Made by a program: the position numbers and the translations under genes. From assembly GCF_000026005.1 (NCBI RefSeq), contig NC_005295.2, positions 248,001 through 312,000 on the forward strand: a DNA stretch of 64,000 nt, given 5' to 3'. This DNA is from Ehrlichia ruminantium str. Welgevonden (GTDB lineage Bacteria > Pseudomonadota > Alphaproteobacteria > Rickettsiales > Anaplasmataceae). The notes under the pieces are model-generated. The model made no database searches and was not told the origin of the DNA. It saw only the letters and a list, made by a program, of their open reading frames with translations. Shown piece after piece: positions 9,453 to 19,640 of this stretch (positions are counted from its first letter, which is position 1; every line of letters starts with the position of its first letter).

Positions 9453-12116
9453 ATGATTAAACATAACTTAGTTAGTGATCTTAGAAGACTATTTATAGAT
9501 TTTTTTGTTAAAAATGGTCATCAGTTTTTTCCATCTTCTCAGCTAGTAATAAAGGATGATCCTTCGTTGCTATTTACTAATGCTGGTATGGTACAGTTTA
9601 AACAGAGATTTACTAGTGTTGATGATAGAAGTATCAATACTGCCGTATCAAGTCAAAAATGCTTAAGAGTTGGTGGTAAGCATAATGACTTAGAGAATGT
9701 TGGACATACAAATAGGCATCATACATTTTTTGAAATGCTTGGTAATTTTAGTTTTGGTAGTTATTTTAAAGAACGTGCAATAGAATTAGCTTGGGATTTT
9801 GTAACTAAAGAACTGGCTTTGGATAAAAAAAGACTCTATATTACTGTGTATCATGATGATCAAGATGCATTTAATTTGTGGAAAAAGATTAGTAGTTTTT
9901 CTGACGATAAAATAATTAAGATTAAAACTAATGATAATTTTTGGAGTATGGGAAATGTTGGTCCATGTGGTCCTTGCTCTGAAATTTTCTATGATTATGG
10001 TGAATCTGTAAAAGGTGGTTTACCTGGTACTCCAGAAGAAGATGGAGCAAGGTTTACAGAAATTTGGAATTTAGTGTTCATGGAATATAATAGAACAGAA
10101 GAAGGTGAATTATCTGTATTACCAAGGAAATGTATAGATACTGGTATGGGGCTTGAAAGAATTGCTGCTGTTATGCAGGGTGTGCATGATAATTATGACA
10201 TAAATTTATTTAAAGCATTAATTGCTATGTCAAAAAAAGAATCAGGTAATAGTTCTTGTGAAATTGCGCATAGAGTAATAGCAGATCATGTACGTTCAGC
10301 TGCATTTTTAATAGCAGAAGGCTTGACTCCTGGTAATGAAGGACGTGATTATATCTTACGTCGTATTATTAGGAGAGCTGCGCGTTATGTATATATGCTG
10401 AAATACACAGATTCTTTAATGTATAAAATTTTCCCTGTATTAATTGATGAAACAAGTAACGCATATATGGCGGATTATTATCCAGAGTTATTTAAAGCGA
10501 AGGATCTGATAATATCGATTTTAAAGACTGAAGAAGAAAATTTTAAAGATACTTTAGTTAGAGCATTACCATTGCTTGAAAAGGAATTAACGTATTTGTC
10601 TACTGGTGATGTATTATCAGGTGATATTATTTTTAGATTATATGATACTTATGGATTCCCAGTAGATATTACCTTAGATATTATCAAAGAAAGAGGTATT
10701 AGATTTGATGAGAAAGGCTTTTATGATAATATGGAACAACAAAAAACTAGGTCCAGACTCAGTCATTTGATAAAGTCTACAGAGCAACTGAATGGGAAAA
10801 TATGGGAAGATATTAGACAAAATTATAATAATACAAGGTTTGTTGGATATGATAATTTCCAAGTTCAGTCGAAGATATTATCAATGGTTATGAATAATGA
10901 TAGAAATGTTACAGTAGCTAATGTTGGAGATAAGGTTAGTATACTAATGGATATTACTCCATTTTATGCTGAAGCTGGAGGACAGCAAGCGGATACAGGA
11001 CTACTTAGTGTTGTTAGAAGAGATGGGAAAGATTTATTTGGCTCTAGTAATATTGCTGATGTTACGAATACGAAAAATATTTTTGACGGACTGTATATTC
11101 ATGAGTGTATTGTAAAAAGTGGGTCTTTGATTATAGGAGATATTGTTTCTGCAGAAATAAATTCTCACAGAAGAAAAGATTTATGTGCTAATCATTCAGC
11201 TACACATTTATTGCATTATATTTTGAGAATGGAAATTGATAATAATATTATGCAGAAAGGATCGCTAGTGGGCAATGATAAGCTACGTTTTGATTTTAGT
11301 TACAATATGGCATTGACTGAAAAACAAATTAAATTAATTGAGAATAGAATGTGTGATTTAATTAGACAGAATCACCCTGTAGAAACTAATATATGTAATT
11401 TGCAAAATGCAATGGATAATGGTGCTATAGCATTGTTTACTGAAAAATATGATAATCATGAAGTTAGAGTAGTGAATATAGGAAATTCAAAAGAATTATG
11501 TTGTGGTACTCACGTTAAATATACTGGTGAAATAGGATGTTTTAAAATAATATCAGAATCTAGTATTGCGTGTGGAATACGTAGAATAGAAGCTGTAACT
11601 GGTCAATATGCTATAGATTATTTTAGACAACAAGAAAAGGTTTTATATCAAGTTGCTGAAAGTGTTAAGTCTCCTGTAGAAGATGTATTAGTGCAGATAG
11701 ATAAAATCAATAGAGAAAATCAAGAGTTAAAGCAGAAATTATGGGCTGCTTATTTTGATATTATTGATATGCAAGGTGTTAATATTGAAAAAATAGGAAA
11801 TATAAATTTTTTACATGGTACATTGAGTAGTGTACCAATTGATGTTGTGAGAAAGTTTATTATGAAACGTCTTGTTAAAGATATGATTATGTTATTTTCT
11901 AACGTTGTGAATCATAATAAAATATATGTCGTAGGTGTTGGAAATAGTCTACATAGTAAAGTTAAGGCTGCAGATTTTGTGAAAATCATCGGTTGTGTTG
12001 TAAAGAGTAAAGGTGGAGGGAATGCTCAACTTGCTCAAATTAGTACGGAATATATAGCAGAGGTTGATGTGATACAGCACATAAAAGATGAATTAGTAAG
12101 TATTTTTAATGCCTAA
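9453..12116 (+). CDS. alaS: Alanyl-tRNA synthetase
   Basis: An 887-residue class II synthetase with the full AlaRS architecture. Residues 1 to about 240 form the catalytic core (SSQKCLRVGGKHNDLENVG, FFEMLGNFSFGSYF, GPCGPCSEI, DTGMGLERIA). Next comes the tRNA-recognition region (RRIIRRAARY). The editing domain has the zinc ligands NHSATHLLH and CCGTHVKYTGEIG. The C-terminal C-Ala domain ends with KSKGGGNAQLAQ, a slightly degenerate form of the usual GGG motif. It charges tRNA-Ala and hydrolyses mischarged Ser/Gly-tRNA-Ala in the cytoplasm. Length is normal for the family. It is monocistronic, divergent from pstC and followed by a 2.1 kb gap. Confidence 0.97.
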   Translation: MIKHNLVSDLRRLFIDFFVKNGHQFFPSSQLVIKDDPSLLFTNAGMVQFKQRFTSVDDRSINTAVSSQKCLRVGGKHNDLENVGHTNRHHTFFEMLGNFSFGSYFKERAIELAWDFVTKELALDKKRLYITVYHDDQDAFNLWKKISSFSDDKIIKIKTNDNFWSMGNVGPCGPCSEIFYDYGESVKGGLPGTPEEDGARFTEIWNLVFMEYNRTEEGELSVLPRKCIDTGMGLERIAAVMQGVHDNYDINLFKALIAMSKKESGNSSCEIAHRVIADHVRSAAFLIAEGLTPGNEGRDYILRRIIRRAARYVYMLKYTDSLMYKIFPVLIDETSNAYMADYYPELFKAKDLIISILKTEEENFKDTLVRALPLLEKELTYLSTGDVLSGDIIFRLYDTYGFPVDITLDIIKERGIRFDEKGFYDNMEQQKTRSRLSHLIKSTEQLNGKIWEDIRQNYNNTRFVGYDNFQVQSKILSMVMNNDRNVTVANVGDKVSILMDITPFYAEAGGQQADTGLLSVVRRDGKDLFGSSNIADVTNTKNIFDGLYIHECIVKSGSLIIGDIVSAEINSHRRKDLCANHSATHLLHYILRMEIDNNIMQKGSLVGNDKLRFDFSYNMALTEKQIKLIENRMCDLIRQNHPVETNICNLQNAMDNGAIALFTEKYDNHEVRVVNIGNSKELCCGTHVKYTGEIGCFKIISESSIACGIRRIEAVTGQYAIDYFRQQEKVLYQVAESVKSPVEDVLVQIDKINRENQELKQKLWAAYFDIIDMQGVNIEKIGNINFLHGTLSSVPIDVVRKFIMKRLVKDMIMLFSNVVNHNKIYVVGVGNSLHSKVKAADFVKIIGCVVKSKGGGNAQLAQISTEYIAEVDVIQHIKDELVSIFNA

Positions 12117-14226
12117 TCTTAATATTATGTAGACTTAATAGTTATTTTATTGTGAATTTTAAATAAGTTTTATTAGTGAGTTGTGTGTAAATATATAAAA
12201 GGTTTTTTATTATATATATTAGTTTATAAAAGTAACTTTAATGTGTTATGTGTTGTGCTGATGTTAGTATATATAACTAAGTTGTAACTTACTGTATTTT
12301 TTGTTTAAAGTGTGATTATTATATTATGATAATACTGAGTTGAAATTAATAAATGGGTGAAGATATAATATGCTCTGTGTAATTTTTTCTATTAATTAAG
12401 TATTAATATATAAAAATTATTAGTTTAAGAGTTAATAAGTATAGCATGCAATTTTTCTGCAGTTTTAACTTTACATTGTATGTTTCAGTATAAATAAAAA
12501 ACTGAGTTTTTAAGCGTTATAAATGTTAGTTGCTGATCTTTATTAGTAAGTACTGGAATAATTAATTTCCATTTAGAATTTGTAATAATGTAATTAAATT
12601 ATACGATAGTCTTGATTTTTTTATTAATAGTATAAGTAAAGAATTGTGTTATTGTAATAATGGGGTCTTTTTTTATTCTTTTTAACAGATCTAGATAATT
12701 AATAAAGCTTAGTTCAATGTTTTTGGTTTACTTCTTTTTATAAATTAGTATTAATTTCTCTTGTTCATTCTGAATCTAATATGAGAAATTAATGTTTATT
12801 TGGTATTTTGTATTATTAACAATGTTTGCTTTGTGGTTTGTTATAATTTATTTACTTTATATGAATTGGCATTTTTTTTTGTTCAATATGAATCTGTGAA
12901 TAGTAGTTATTACTTTTATTGGTAATGCATATTTTTAGTTAATTATATTTATCACTTACATTTACGATTAGTTTTGATGCAACGCAAAAAACCTTATTGC
13001 TTTTTTACATGAAGGCTGTATCCCTCTTAACATAGGAAGTCAGTTGGCAGGACCTTGTGTATGTACTGCAATGAAGACTGTTTATTTAAAATAAACCTAA
13101 TGTGAAAAATAGATGTCTATTTTTTATATTCTATGATTAAGAACACCTAATTAGATATTAAACTACAAATTTTTTGTATAAATTAGTATGTGTCTGTATT
13201 CAAATAAATTTAATATAGTAATAGTTACTGTTATTATAACTTATATTCTTTTACTACTCTTTAGAAGGTAAAAATTTAGGATGTTTAATATGAGCCTACA
13301 TAAGTAATAATCATATCTATTTTTGGTAGTATGTTGTTAGCAAAACTTGTATAGAAATTAATTATAACTTATTTATGTTTTTGTTTATAGCTAATCTTAT
13401 CATCTGTATTATGTTGTGAAATTTTAGTATATGTTATCTGAATCCTGAAAGAGCAATGTTAGGATAATTATTATTATAATGTTTAAATCTAAGTATTAAT
13501 ATACGTTGTGGTTAATGGTTTAAGCCTGTTATGGTTATTATGTTGATCATGTATAAATTACTTTATAGTCAAATTGTGCTTGACATAAATATTATGGTGA
13601 AAATTAAATTTGTATGTTTAATTAGAAACATGAGATTACATTTGTTAGTTTAGTATGTAGAAACTTTTTACTAAGTTTATATAAATTGAGCATTTCCTCT
13701 ATGTTTGCCTTTCTATAGAATTTGTGATTTTACTTTTAATGTGTAGATTATTTTCAATATCTGCAATATATATTGTTTATAGCCTAACTATTAAGGAAAC
13801 AATATAATCACTAAGGTATTTGTAGTCAGCTTTTTTACAACATCAACTGATATATTACAGTGTAACATGTGAAAAAATTTATAATAGATTTTGTTTCCTC
13901 AATAATAACACCTTGCATATCAGTACTGAACAGTAAATAATTGCTACTTTAATTCTTGATTGTCCATATTTATTTATGCTGTAATAATTGATTTTTTATA
14001 TTAGAGCATTTTATTACATTTATCTGGTATCAATTTTGTTTATCAGAATATGCAACTTAAACTGAACTTGTTGAATAATACATTAAGTGAAAAATAATCA
14101 TGAACGGACAAGCTTTATGCGAATAAGATAAGTACTAGGTAATAATAATTACATCATATTTGTTAGTAAGTGCTATTGTACATAATAATGTTATGTGTAC
14201 ATTTAAATATAGATACTAAAAAACTA
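12117..14226. other. 2.1 kb intergenic gap
   Basis: No supported ORF on either strand. The DNA is very AT-rich except for a GC-richer island at about 12,975-13,080, annotated separately as a candidate ncRNA. A perfect inverted repeat GTTTATTT-A-AAATAAAC lies at 13,080-13,096, directly upstream of that RNA on the minus strand. Confidence 0.6.
12986..13076 (-). ncRNA. Candidate structured small RNA with terminator-like end
   Basis: A GC-richer island folds into a rod of nested helices: CTTCATTGC with GCAATAAG (minus-strand sense, one bulged C), then TACAT with ATGTA, then AAGG with CCTT, and TCC with GGA. On the minus strand the closing helix is followed by six Ts, as in an intrinsic terminator; the plus strand lacks such a run, so I prefer minus. 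Fragments such as GGGATACAGCC recall 6S RNA and the TCC/GGA pair recalls SRP RNA, but the size and apical part fit neither, so I leave it unnamed. The evidence is structure and composition only. Confidence 0.4.
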
Positions 14227-15114
14227 TTAATTTTTTGTAATATTACTCATGGCTTCAAACATTGTTTTACCTATTACTGCTGGAGTTTCAGCAATGATAA
14301 TACCGGCACTTTTCATGATTTGTATCTTGCTTTCAGCACTACCTGAGCTACCTGATGAGATTGCTCCAGCATGTCCCATACGCCTGCCAGGAGGTGCGGT
14401 TTTTCCAGCAACAAAACCAACAATAGGTTTAGTTGTTCCTGATAATTTAATAAATTCTGCTGCCTCTTCTTCTTCTGAACCACCAATTTCTCCAATCATG
14501 ATGATACCATGTGTATCTGGATCATTGATAAATAATTTTAAACAGTCTGTAAAAGACATACCGTGTATAGGATCTCCACCAATACCAATACATGTTGATT
14601 GTCCTAATCCTGCTTCTGTAGTTTGTGCTACTGCTTCATATGTTAATGTACCAGATCGTGAAATTACACCTATATGACCACGTTTGTGTATATATCCAGG
14701 CATAATACCAATTTTACACTCTTCTGGAGTAATAATTCCTGGGCAGTTAGGTCCTATTAAGATACTCTTGGAATTGCATAAAGCACGCTTTACTTGTACC
14801 ATATCTAAAGTAGGGATACCTTCTGTAATACAAATAATAAGTTCAATTTCAGCCTCAATTGCTTCTAATATAGCATCAGCTGCGTACGGAGCAGGGACAT
14901 AAATTACTGTAGCATTAGCTCCGACTTGTAATTTTGCCTGTTTCACAGTGTTAAAAACTGGTAAGTTAAGGTGATATGTCCCACCTTTACCAGGAGTTAC
15001 TCCACCAACCATTTTTGTTCCATAAGCAATAGCTTGTTCTGAATGAAATGTACCATGAGCACCAGTAAACCCCTGGCAGATAACTTTTGTATTACTATTT
15101 ACTAAAATGGACAT
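14227..15114 (-). CDS. sucD: Succinyl-CoA synthetase alpha subunit
   Basis: A 295-residue protein. An N-terminal CoA-binding Rossmann domain ([29 protein letters not shown]) is followed by the ligase domain with the active-site loop [10 protein letters not shown], whose His is the transiently phosphorylated residue. [21 protein letters not shown] is also a family signature. With SucC it converts succinyl-CoA to succinate with formation of ATP or GTP in the TCA cycle. It follows sucC with a seven-base gap on the same strand, so the two subunits come from one operon at balanced levels. Length is typical. A 60-residue frame inside it is a shadow. Confidence 0.97.
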   Translation of the reverse strand: MSILVNSNTKVICQGFTGAHGTFHSEQAIAYGTKMVGGVTPGKGGTYHLNLPVFNTVKQAKLQVGANATVIYVPAPYAADAILEAIEAEIELIICITEGIPTLDMVQVKRALCNSKSILIGPNCPGIITPEECKIGIMPGYIHKRGHIGVISRSGTLTYEAVAQTTEAGLGQSTCIGIGGDPIHGMSFTDCLKLFINDPDTHGIIMIGEIGGSEEEEAAEFIKLSGTTKPIVGFVAGKTAPPGRRMGHAGAISSGSSGSAESKIQIMKSAGIIIAETPAVIGKTMFEAMSNITKN

Positions 15115-15121
15115 GCTGCCT

Positions 15122-16282
15122 CTATTTCTTAACTATATTAACTATATTATATGCTGCTTCACTTAAATCATGTGCTGTTATGATATTTAACTTGGAATTA
15201 TCAAGTAATTTTTTACCAAGCTCAAAGTTTGTTCCTGATAACCTTACAACAAGTGGAACGTTAATACCTATTTCTTGTATGGCAGCAATAATACCATTAG
15301 CAATTATATCACAACGCATTATTCCACCAAATATATTAACTAATATCCCATCAACATTGTCTGATAAGATAATTTTAAATGCTTCAGTTACAGTTTGTTG
15401 ACTTGCTCCACCACCTACATCTAGAAAATTTGCAGGTTCAGCTCCATAATATTTGATAATGTCCATGGTAGCCATAGCAAGTCCTGCTCCATTAACCATA
15501 CATCCAATATTACCATCCATCTTAATATAACTTAAGCCATGTTTTGAAGCTTCTATTTCTTCTGGAATTTCTTCATCATAATCTCGCAACTCTAAAATTT
15601 CAGGATGACGATATATTGCATTATCATCAAAATTCATCTTTGCATCGAGTGCAATAAAATCTCCAGATGATGTTTCTATTAATGGATTAATTTCTATTTG
15701 ACTTGCATCTGTTTCCAGCATTGTTTTGTATATTTTTTCAGCTATAGAAGTAATTTTACGTGTCTGATCTACACTTAAATTGCTATCAAAACATAAATTA
15801 CGTCCATGAAATCCTTGAAACCCAAATATTGGATCAATATTACATGTAACAACCTTTTCTGGAGAGTTTGCAGCTACTTCTTCTATATCAACACCACCTT
15901 CTGTTGAAAATATAATACTAATTTGTCCATGTTTACGGTTAACAATAGCACTGATGTAATATTCTTTTTTTATATCACATCCTTCTTCTAAATATACTTT
16001 TCTTACTTTTTGTCCATCTTTTGAGGTTTGATGTGTGACTAGAGTTGACCCCAACATATTTTTTATTGCAGTTTTTGCTTCATCTAATGTACGTGAAACT
16101 ATAACTCCTCCTGCTTTTCCTCTACCTCCTGCATGGATTTGTGCTTTGACTACAATAACCTTTGAGTTGATCTTATTTATTGCATCATTAACTTCATTTA
16201 ATGAGTGTACTATAACTCCTTCTGGAACACTTATACCAAACCTTTTTAATATTTGTTTTGCTTGATATTCATGAATATTCAT
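15122..16282 (-). CDS. sucC: Succinyl-CoA synthetase beta subunit
   Basis: A 386-residue ATP-grasp protein starting [17 protein letters not shown], the family's hallmark N-terminus. The ATP-grasp region includes [17 protein letters not shown] and later IEINPLI. The C-terminal ligase/CoA part contains [10 protein letters not shown] and [11 protein letters not shown]. It provides the nucleotide-binding half of the TCA-cycle enzyme. A good ribosome binding site (AGGAAGG) lies upstream of the ATG. Leading position in sucC-sucD is conserved across alphaproteobacteria, although mdh and sucAB, frequent neighbours elsewhere, are absent here. Confidence 0.97.
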   Translation of the reverse strand: MNIHEYQAKQILKRFGISVPEGVIVHSLNEVNDAINKINSKVIVVKAQIHAGGRGKAGGVIVSRTLDEAKTAIKNMLGSTLVTHQTSKDGQKVRKVYLEEGCDIKKEYYISAIVNRKHGQISIIFSTEGGVDIEEVAANSPEKVVTCNIDPIFGFQGFHGRNLCFDSNLSVDQTRKITSIAEKIYKTMLETDASQIEINPLIETSSGDFIALDAKMNFDDNAIYRHPEILELRDYDEEIPEEIEASKHGLSYIKMDGNIGCMVNGAGLAMATMDIIKYYGAEPANFLDVGGGASQQTVTEAFKIILSDNVDGILVNIFGGIMRCDIIANGIIAAIQEIGINVPLVVRLSGTNFELGKKLLDNSKLNIITAHDLSEAAYNIVNIVKK

Positions 16283-16363
16283 ACAGTATACCTTCCTGTC
16301 ATAATTATTAATTTTAACATATACTTCACAGAGGAATTATAACAAACGATAGAGTGGTTGTTA

Positions 16364-16651
16364 TCACACATTATTTTCAGTGCTCTCATTAGATTGATTA
16401 GCTTGAGAAGGTCTCTTTACTTGAAAATGCCTAGCATTGACTTGAAATTTTGTAAACAAAGGTTCATAAGGTACCTTATGTAATTTTTTTCTCCTTCTTT
16501 CACAATCATCTTTTTTCCTCGCACGTTTTTCTGAAGGTTTTTCATGATGTGTAATTTTCATTTGCCTAGGCTTGCCTTCACGTTGTAATTTCTTTTTCAG
16601 GGTACGTATACCTTGTTCTATATCTCCGTGATAAACTATAACTTCAACCAA
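16364..16651 (-). CDS. rpsU: Ribosomal protein S21, TTG start, C-terminal extension
   Basis: The bS21 core is evident: VEVIVYHGDIEQGIRTLKKK, LQREGKPRQMK and HEKPSEKRARKKDDCERRRKK. I place the start at a TTG (16651-16649) because a perfect AGGAGG sits seven bases upstream (16664-16659) and translation then begins exactly where S21 homologues do. The longer ATG frame from 16702 would add 17 hydrophobic residues and place the ribosome binding site inside the gene. The protein is about 95 residues, with an extra basic, Asn/Gln-rich tail after the S21 core (about residues 60-95). It is a small-subunit protein near the anti-Shine-Dalgarno end of 16S rRNA. It lies 81 bases upstream of sucC. Confidence 0.9.
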   Translation of the reverse strand: MVEVIVYHGDIEQGIRTLKKKLQREGKPRQMKITHHEKPSEKRARKKDDCERRRKKLHKVPYEPLFTKFQVNARHFQVKRPSQANQSNESTENNV

Positions 16652-16658
16652 AGAAAAT

Positions 16659-16664
16659 CCTCCT
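16659..16664 (-). promoter_or_regulatory. Perfect Shine-Dalgarno AGGAGG deciding the rpsU TTG start
   Basis: AGGAGG on the minus strand with a seven-base spacer to TTG at 16651. Few genes in this window have so strong a site, so it is good evidence for the start call. Confidence 0.85.
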
Positions 16665-16779
16665 ATATAGATAAATAGAGCAGCAATAATAACAATAAGC
16701 AATTAATTATGTCAAATCCTTTTTAAGAAATTATGATTGTTATATGCCACTTACACTTGGCAATTCAATGATATCGTAT

Positions 16780-17808
16780 TTAGCTAGCATTGTCTAATAT
16801 ATTAGTGATTCTGGTTCTAGTATTTTCTAGATCTTTATCTGATAAGGGTATAAACCCTAAGCTAATTAAATATCCGTTTTTACCAATAGATTCTTGTTTT
16901 AAAATTACTTTAATAAATTCTTTTAATCCAGGAGAGTTATTAAGATGTTTTTGTTTTATATATACATATATAGGTCTTGATAAAATATATTTTCCAGAGG
17001 AAATAGTTTCATATGTAGGTTCCACACCTGCAATTTTATTTCCATGTATTTTATCTTGATTTTGTATTAAAAAGCTAAAACTAAAAATACCAAAAGCAGC
17101 ATTATTTTTTGCAATTTTTTGTATAATAATGTTTTCATTAGCTGCAACTTCAATGTACTTGCCATCATTGCGAATCATACTGCATGCGTGTTGTCTTTTT
17201 TTTAAGTCTGGGTATACTTCAATGAAATTTTTATGATTCATACAGGAATCCTGCATTATTTCTTCGATTAGTATATTATAAGTACCTGTGTTTTTGTATG
17301 GTCCGTAAACTTCAATATCAATATTGGGGAACCTATTATTAATTTCTGACCAATACTTAAAATCATTTGCTGGTATACTATGTGTATATTCTTCTGACGT
17401 TGCATACTTGCTTAAAGCTTTGAATAGATCTTTTTTTGTAAAATCAAGCTTATTACTATTGTTAGAGTTTGCAATAACAATACCATCATACCCTATAATG
17501 ATTTCAATAATGTCATGAACGTCATTACTTTTACATAATTCTACCTCTGCATCCTTTATCTTACGAGATGACATGGCTATATCTGGTGTACTGTTTTCTA
17601 CACCTTGACAAAACATACTAAAACCCATACCACTCCCCACAGACTCTATTATAGGTGTTCCATAATCTGAAAACCTCCCAAATTCTTCTGCTATTGCTGC
17701 AATAAATGGAAATGCTGTAGATGATCCAACAACATGTATATGTTCCGCATTAGAATCTTTGGGTAACATTACAAGCAGTAAAAATAAGACTAAAAGAAAC
17801 TTCTTCAT
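16780..17808 (-). CDS. pstS: Periplasmic phosphate-binding protein PstS
   Basis: A 342-residue exported protein: signal peptide (KKFLLVLFLLLVMLPKDSNA), then IHVVGSSTAFPFI and ESVGSGMGFSMFC, the phosphate-binding loops of PstS, and PDIAMSSRKI. The C-terminal half has GIFSFSFLIQN and the typical PstS tail. It captures phosphate for the PstABC transporter; the permease gene pstC is about 8 kb away in this window on the same strand, so the usual pst operon has been dispersed. It could be lipid-free periplasmic, since there is no lipobox Cys after the signal peptide. Confidence 0.9.
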   Translation of the reverse strand: MKKFLLVLFLLLVMLPKDSNAEHIHVVGSSTAFPFIAAIAEEFGRFSDYGTPIIESVGSGMGFSMFCQGVENSTPDIAMSSRKIKDAEVELCKSNDVHDIIEIIIGYDGIVIANSNNSNKLDFTKKDLFKALSKYATSEEYTHSIPANDFKYWSEINNRFPNIDIEVYGPYKNTGTYNILIEEIMQDSCMNHKNFIEVYPDLKKRQHACSMIRNDGKYIEVAANENIIIQKIAKNNAAFGIFSFSFLIQNQDKIHGNKIAGVEPTYETISSGKYILSRPIYVYIKQKHLNNSPGLKEFIKVILKQESIGKNGYLISLGFIPLSDKDLENTRTRITNILDNAS

Positions 17809-17876
17809 TAGATATATATCCTAAAGGTTAGATTCTATATAAAAGTCTGTACTATTCTATTTAATTAAGTATTAAA

Positions 17877-18494
17877 TTAAAGATACTGCTTAATTAAAGA
17901 AAGTAATTTATCTACTTGAGGCTCTTTTGACTTTAAATCTGGTACAAAATGTGCTAAATATTCTCCTTTCTTATCTACAATATACATTATTCCAGAATGG
18001 TTAATTTGGTTATCATTGTCTGGTTGACCTACATATACTTTATACCCTTGTACTATTTGATTAATAGCTTCAATGTTTCCTGTTAACATTTGAATCCGTG
18101 AGTCAAAATTTTTGTGAAACTCTTTTAGTGTTTCTACAGTATCTTTTGTTGGATCAATAGTTATAAAGACTACTTGTAACTTGTCAGCTTCGTTGCCAAG
18201 TTGATCTAGAATTGTGGATGCTAACCCTAGTTCCATGGGGCAAATAGTTTTACAAGAAGAAAACCCAAAAAGGACTAACATATGTTTTCCAAGGAAGTCT
18301 TTACTAGATATCGTGATACCATCCTGATTAATTAAGCTAAAGCTAGTATTTATATCCGCTTTGTTCGATATATTAACATCAGGAGAGTCGTGTAACTTTG
18401 GTTGGAATATACCTTGTTTTGTTATGTAAGAATATCCCAAAAAAATTGCTGCAAATAGTAAACATAGATTAAGTATAAACTTGATAGCCTTCAT
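17877..18494 (-). CDS. SCO1/SenC-family copper metallochaperone
   Basis: A thioredoxin-fold protein of about 205 residues with an N-terminal membrane anchor (AIKFILNLCLLFAAIFLGYSYI). The Cu-binding CxxxCP motif is present (FSSCKTICPMEL) and the third ligand His follows in NHSGIMYIVDKKG. VVFITIDPTKDTVETLKEF is a family signature. It delivers copper to the CuA centre of cytochrome c oxidase on the periplasmic side. I prefer the internal ATG at 18494 because GGAG lies six bases upstream of it; an ATG at 18506 would add four residues. It stands 68 bases upstream of pstS on the same strand, possibly co-transcribed. Confidence 0.88.
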   Translation of the reverse strand: MKAIKFILNLCLLFAAIFLGYSYITKQGIFQPKLHDSPDVNISNKADINTSFSLINQDGITISSKDFLGKHMLVLFGFSSCKTICPMELGLASTILDQLGNEADKLQVVFITIDPTKDTVETLKEFHKNFDSRIQMLTGNIEAINQIVQGYKVYVGQPDNDNQINHSGIMYIVDKKGEYLAHFVPDLKSKEPQVDKLLSLIKQYL

Positions 18495-18506
18495 GATGTG
18501 CTCCAT

Positions 18507-19640
18507 TGTATAAAATTAGAGTTTTTTATAAAAACACGTATCATATATGCTATAACAATGTTGTGTTATGTCAAGTTACTAAAAATTTTTATAGTATGTT
18601 TTATCTTTGTAGTATTTAAATATGCAAATTGTGAATCTAAAATTTCTATATTTTGGTTAGTATTGTTTAGTTAAATAAAATTTAAACTTCTATGCTTTTT
18701 CTTTTAGTTATGTAGTAAAATTGTATATACTTACGCTATAAAAAATGATATTTTTAGTGTATAAGTAATTATATTTCAGAGTTGATTATGAATCTATTGT
18801 ATATGTATTATTACAATGACTAGCATAAAATGTAGCAAGTAAATAATTTCTAGTGTAGTAGGTATTATTCTAAAAATGCTGTAGAGGAGTTTCGTTATTT
18901 ATAAATTTAAACAGCTTATTATTTATATATATTAGTATAATATGTTTTAATTGTCTTTATTTATGTATTTGATTTTGTAGTAGATTTCTGGAACATGCAT
19001 TGATGTTTTTTATACTAATGTTATGTAGAATAGTATGTACTTATAAATTTTTCTTTAAGTAATCATTTAATATAGATGTTGGTATTTTGTACTGAATTCT
19101 TGAAGAATTAATTTGTACTAATGTTTATTATTTTAATTATAATACTAATAATCACTATTAGATAGCTTATACCTTTTCTCTTAAATGTATGTTGTTTAAT
19201 ATATTACATTATAGGATTTTGTAATGAATTTTTAATATGTTAGTTGATATTTATGTGAGAGTTAGATAGGTATGATACTTGAGAATAGTTCTACTTGTTT
19301 TAAGTATATTTTATAGATGCTTTACTACGTAATAATCTTAAATTTTTTTTATCTATCAATATTTATGTAGTATGAAAGAACTTTATTAAGTTAAATATTA
19401 CATATTTATATAGTATAATTTAATTCATATAATTAATTACTAAACTTGATAATTAATACAGGTATGTAACATAATGGTAAGTTTTGAAATTGCATAATGT
19501 ATTAAATGAATAACTAAAAAATTACTTTACTTGTTTGTATATTATATAGGCATTAAAGCTTTAAAATTAATTATTATTATCTATTGGTATTTTAGTAAGA
19601 GTTTATAAGTTATCAAAACTATAGTGAGGTAGTTATCATA
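18507..19640. other. 1.1 kb intergenic gap between convergent/tandem minus genes
   Basis: AT-rich DNA, no supported gene, RNA or tandem repeat noticed. Confidence 0.55.

Noticed and set aside
12986-13076. Calling the structured RNA 6S or SRP RNA
   Set aside because: Only short motifs match (GGGATACAGCC; TCC/GGA). Length, loop sequences and missing GGAA tetraloop do not fit either family.
12117-14226. Replication origin in a long AT-rich gap
   Set aside because: No DnaA-box cluster noticed and none of the genes usually flanking the origin in Anaplasmataceae are present; AT-richness alone is not informative here.
16649-16702. N-terminal membrane helix on the rpsU product
   Set aside because: It arises only if translation starts upstream of the strong Shine-Dalgarno; the S21 family starts at the TTG.
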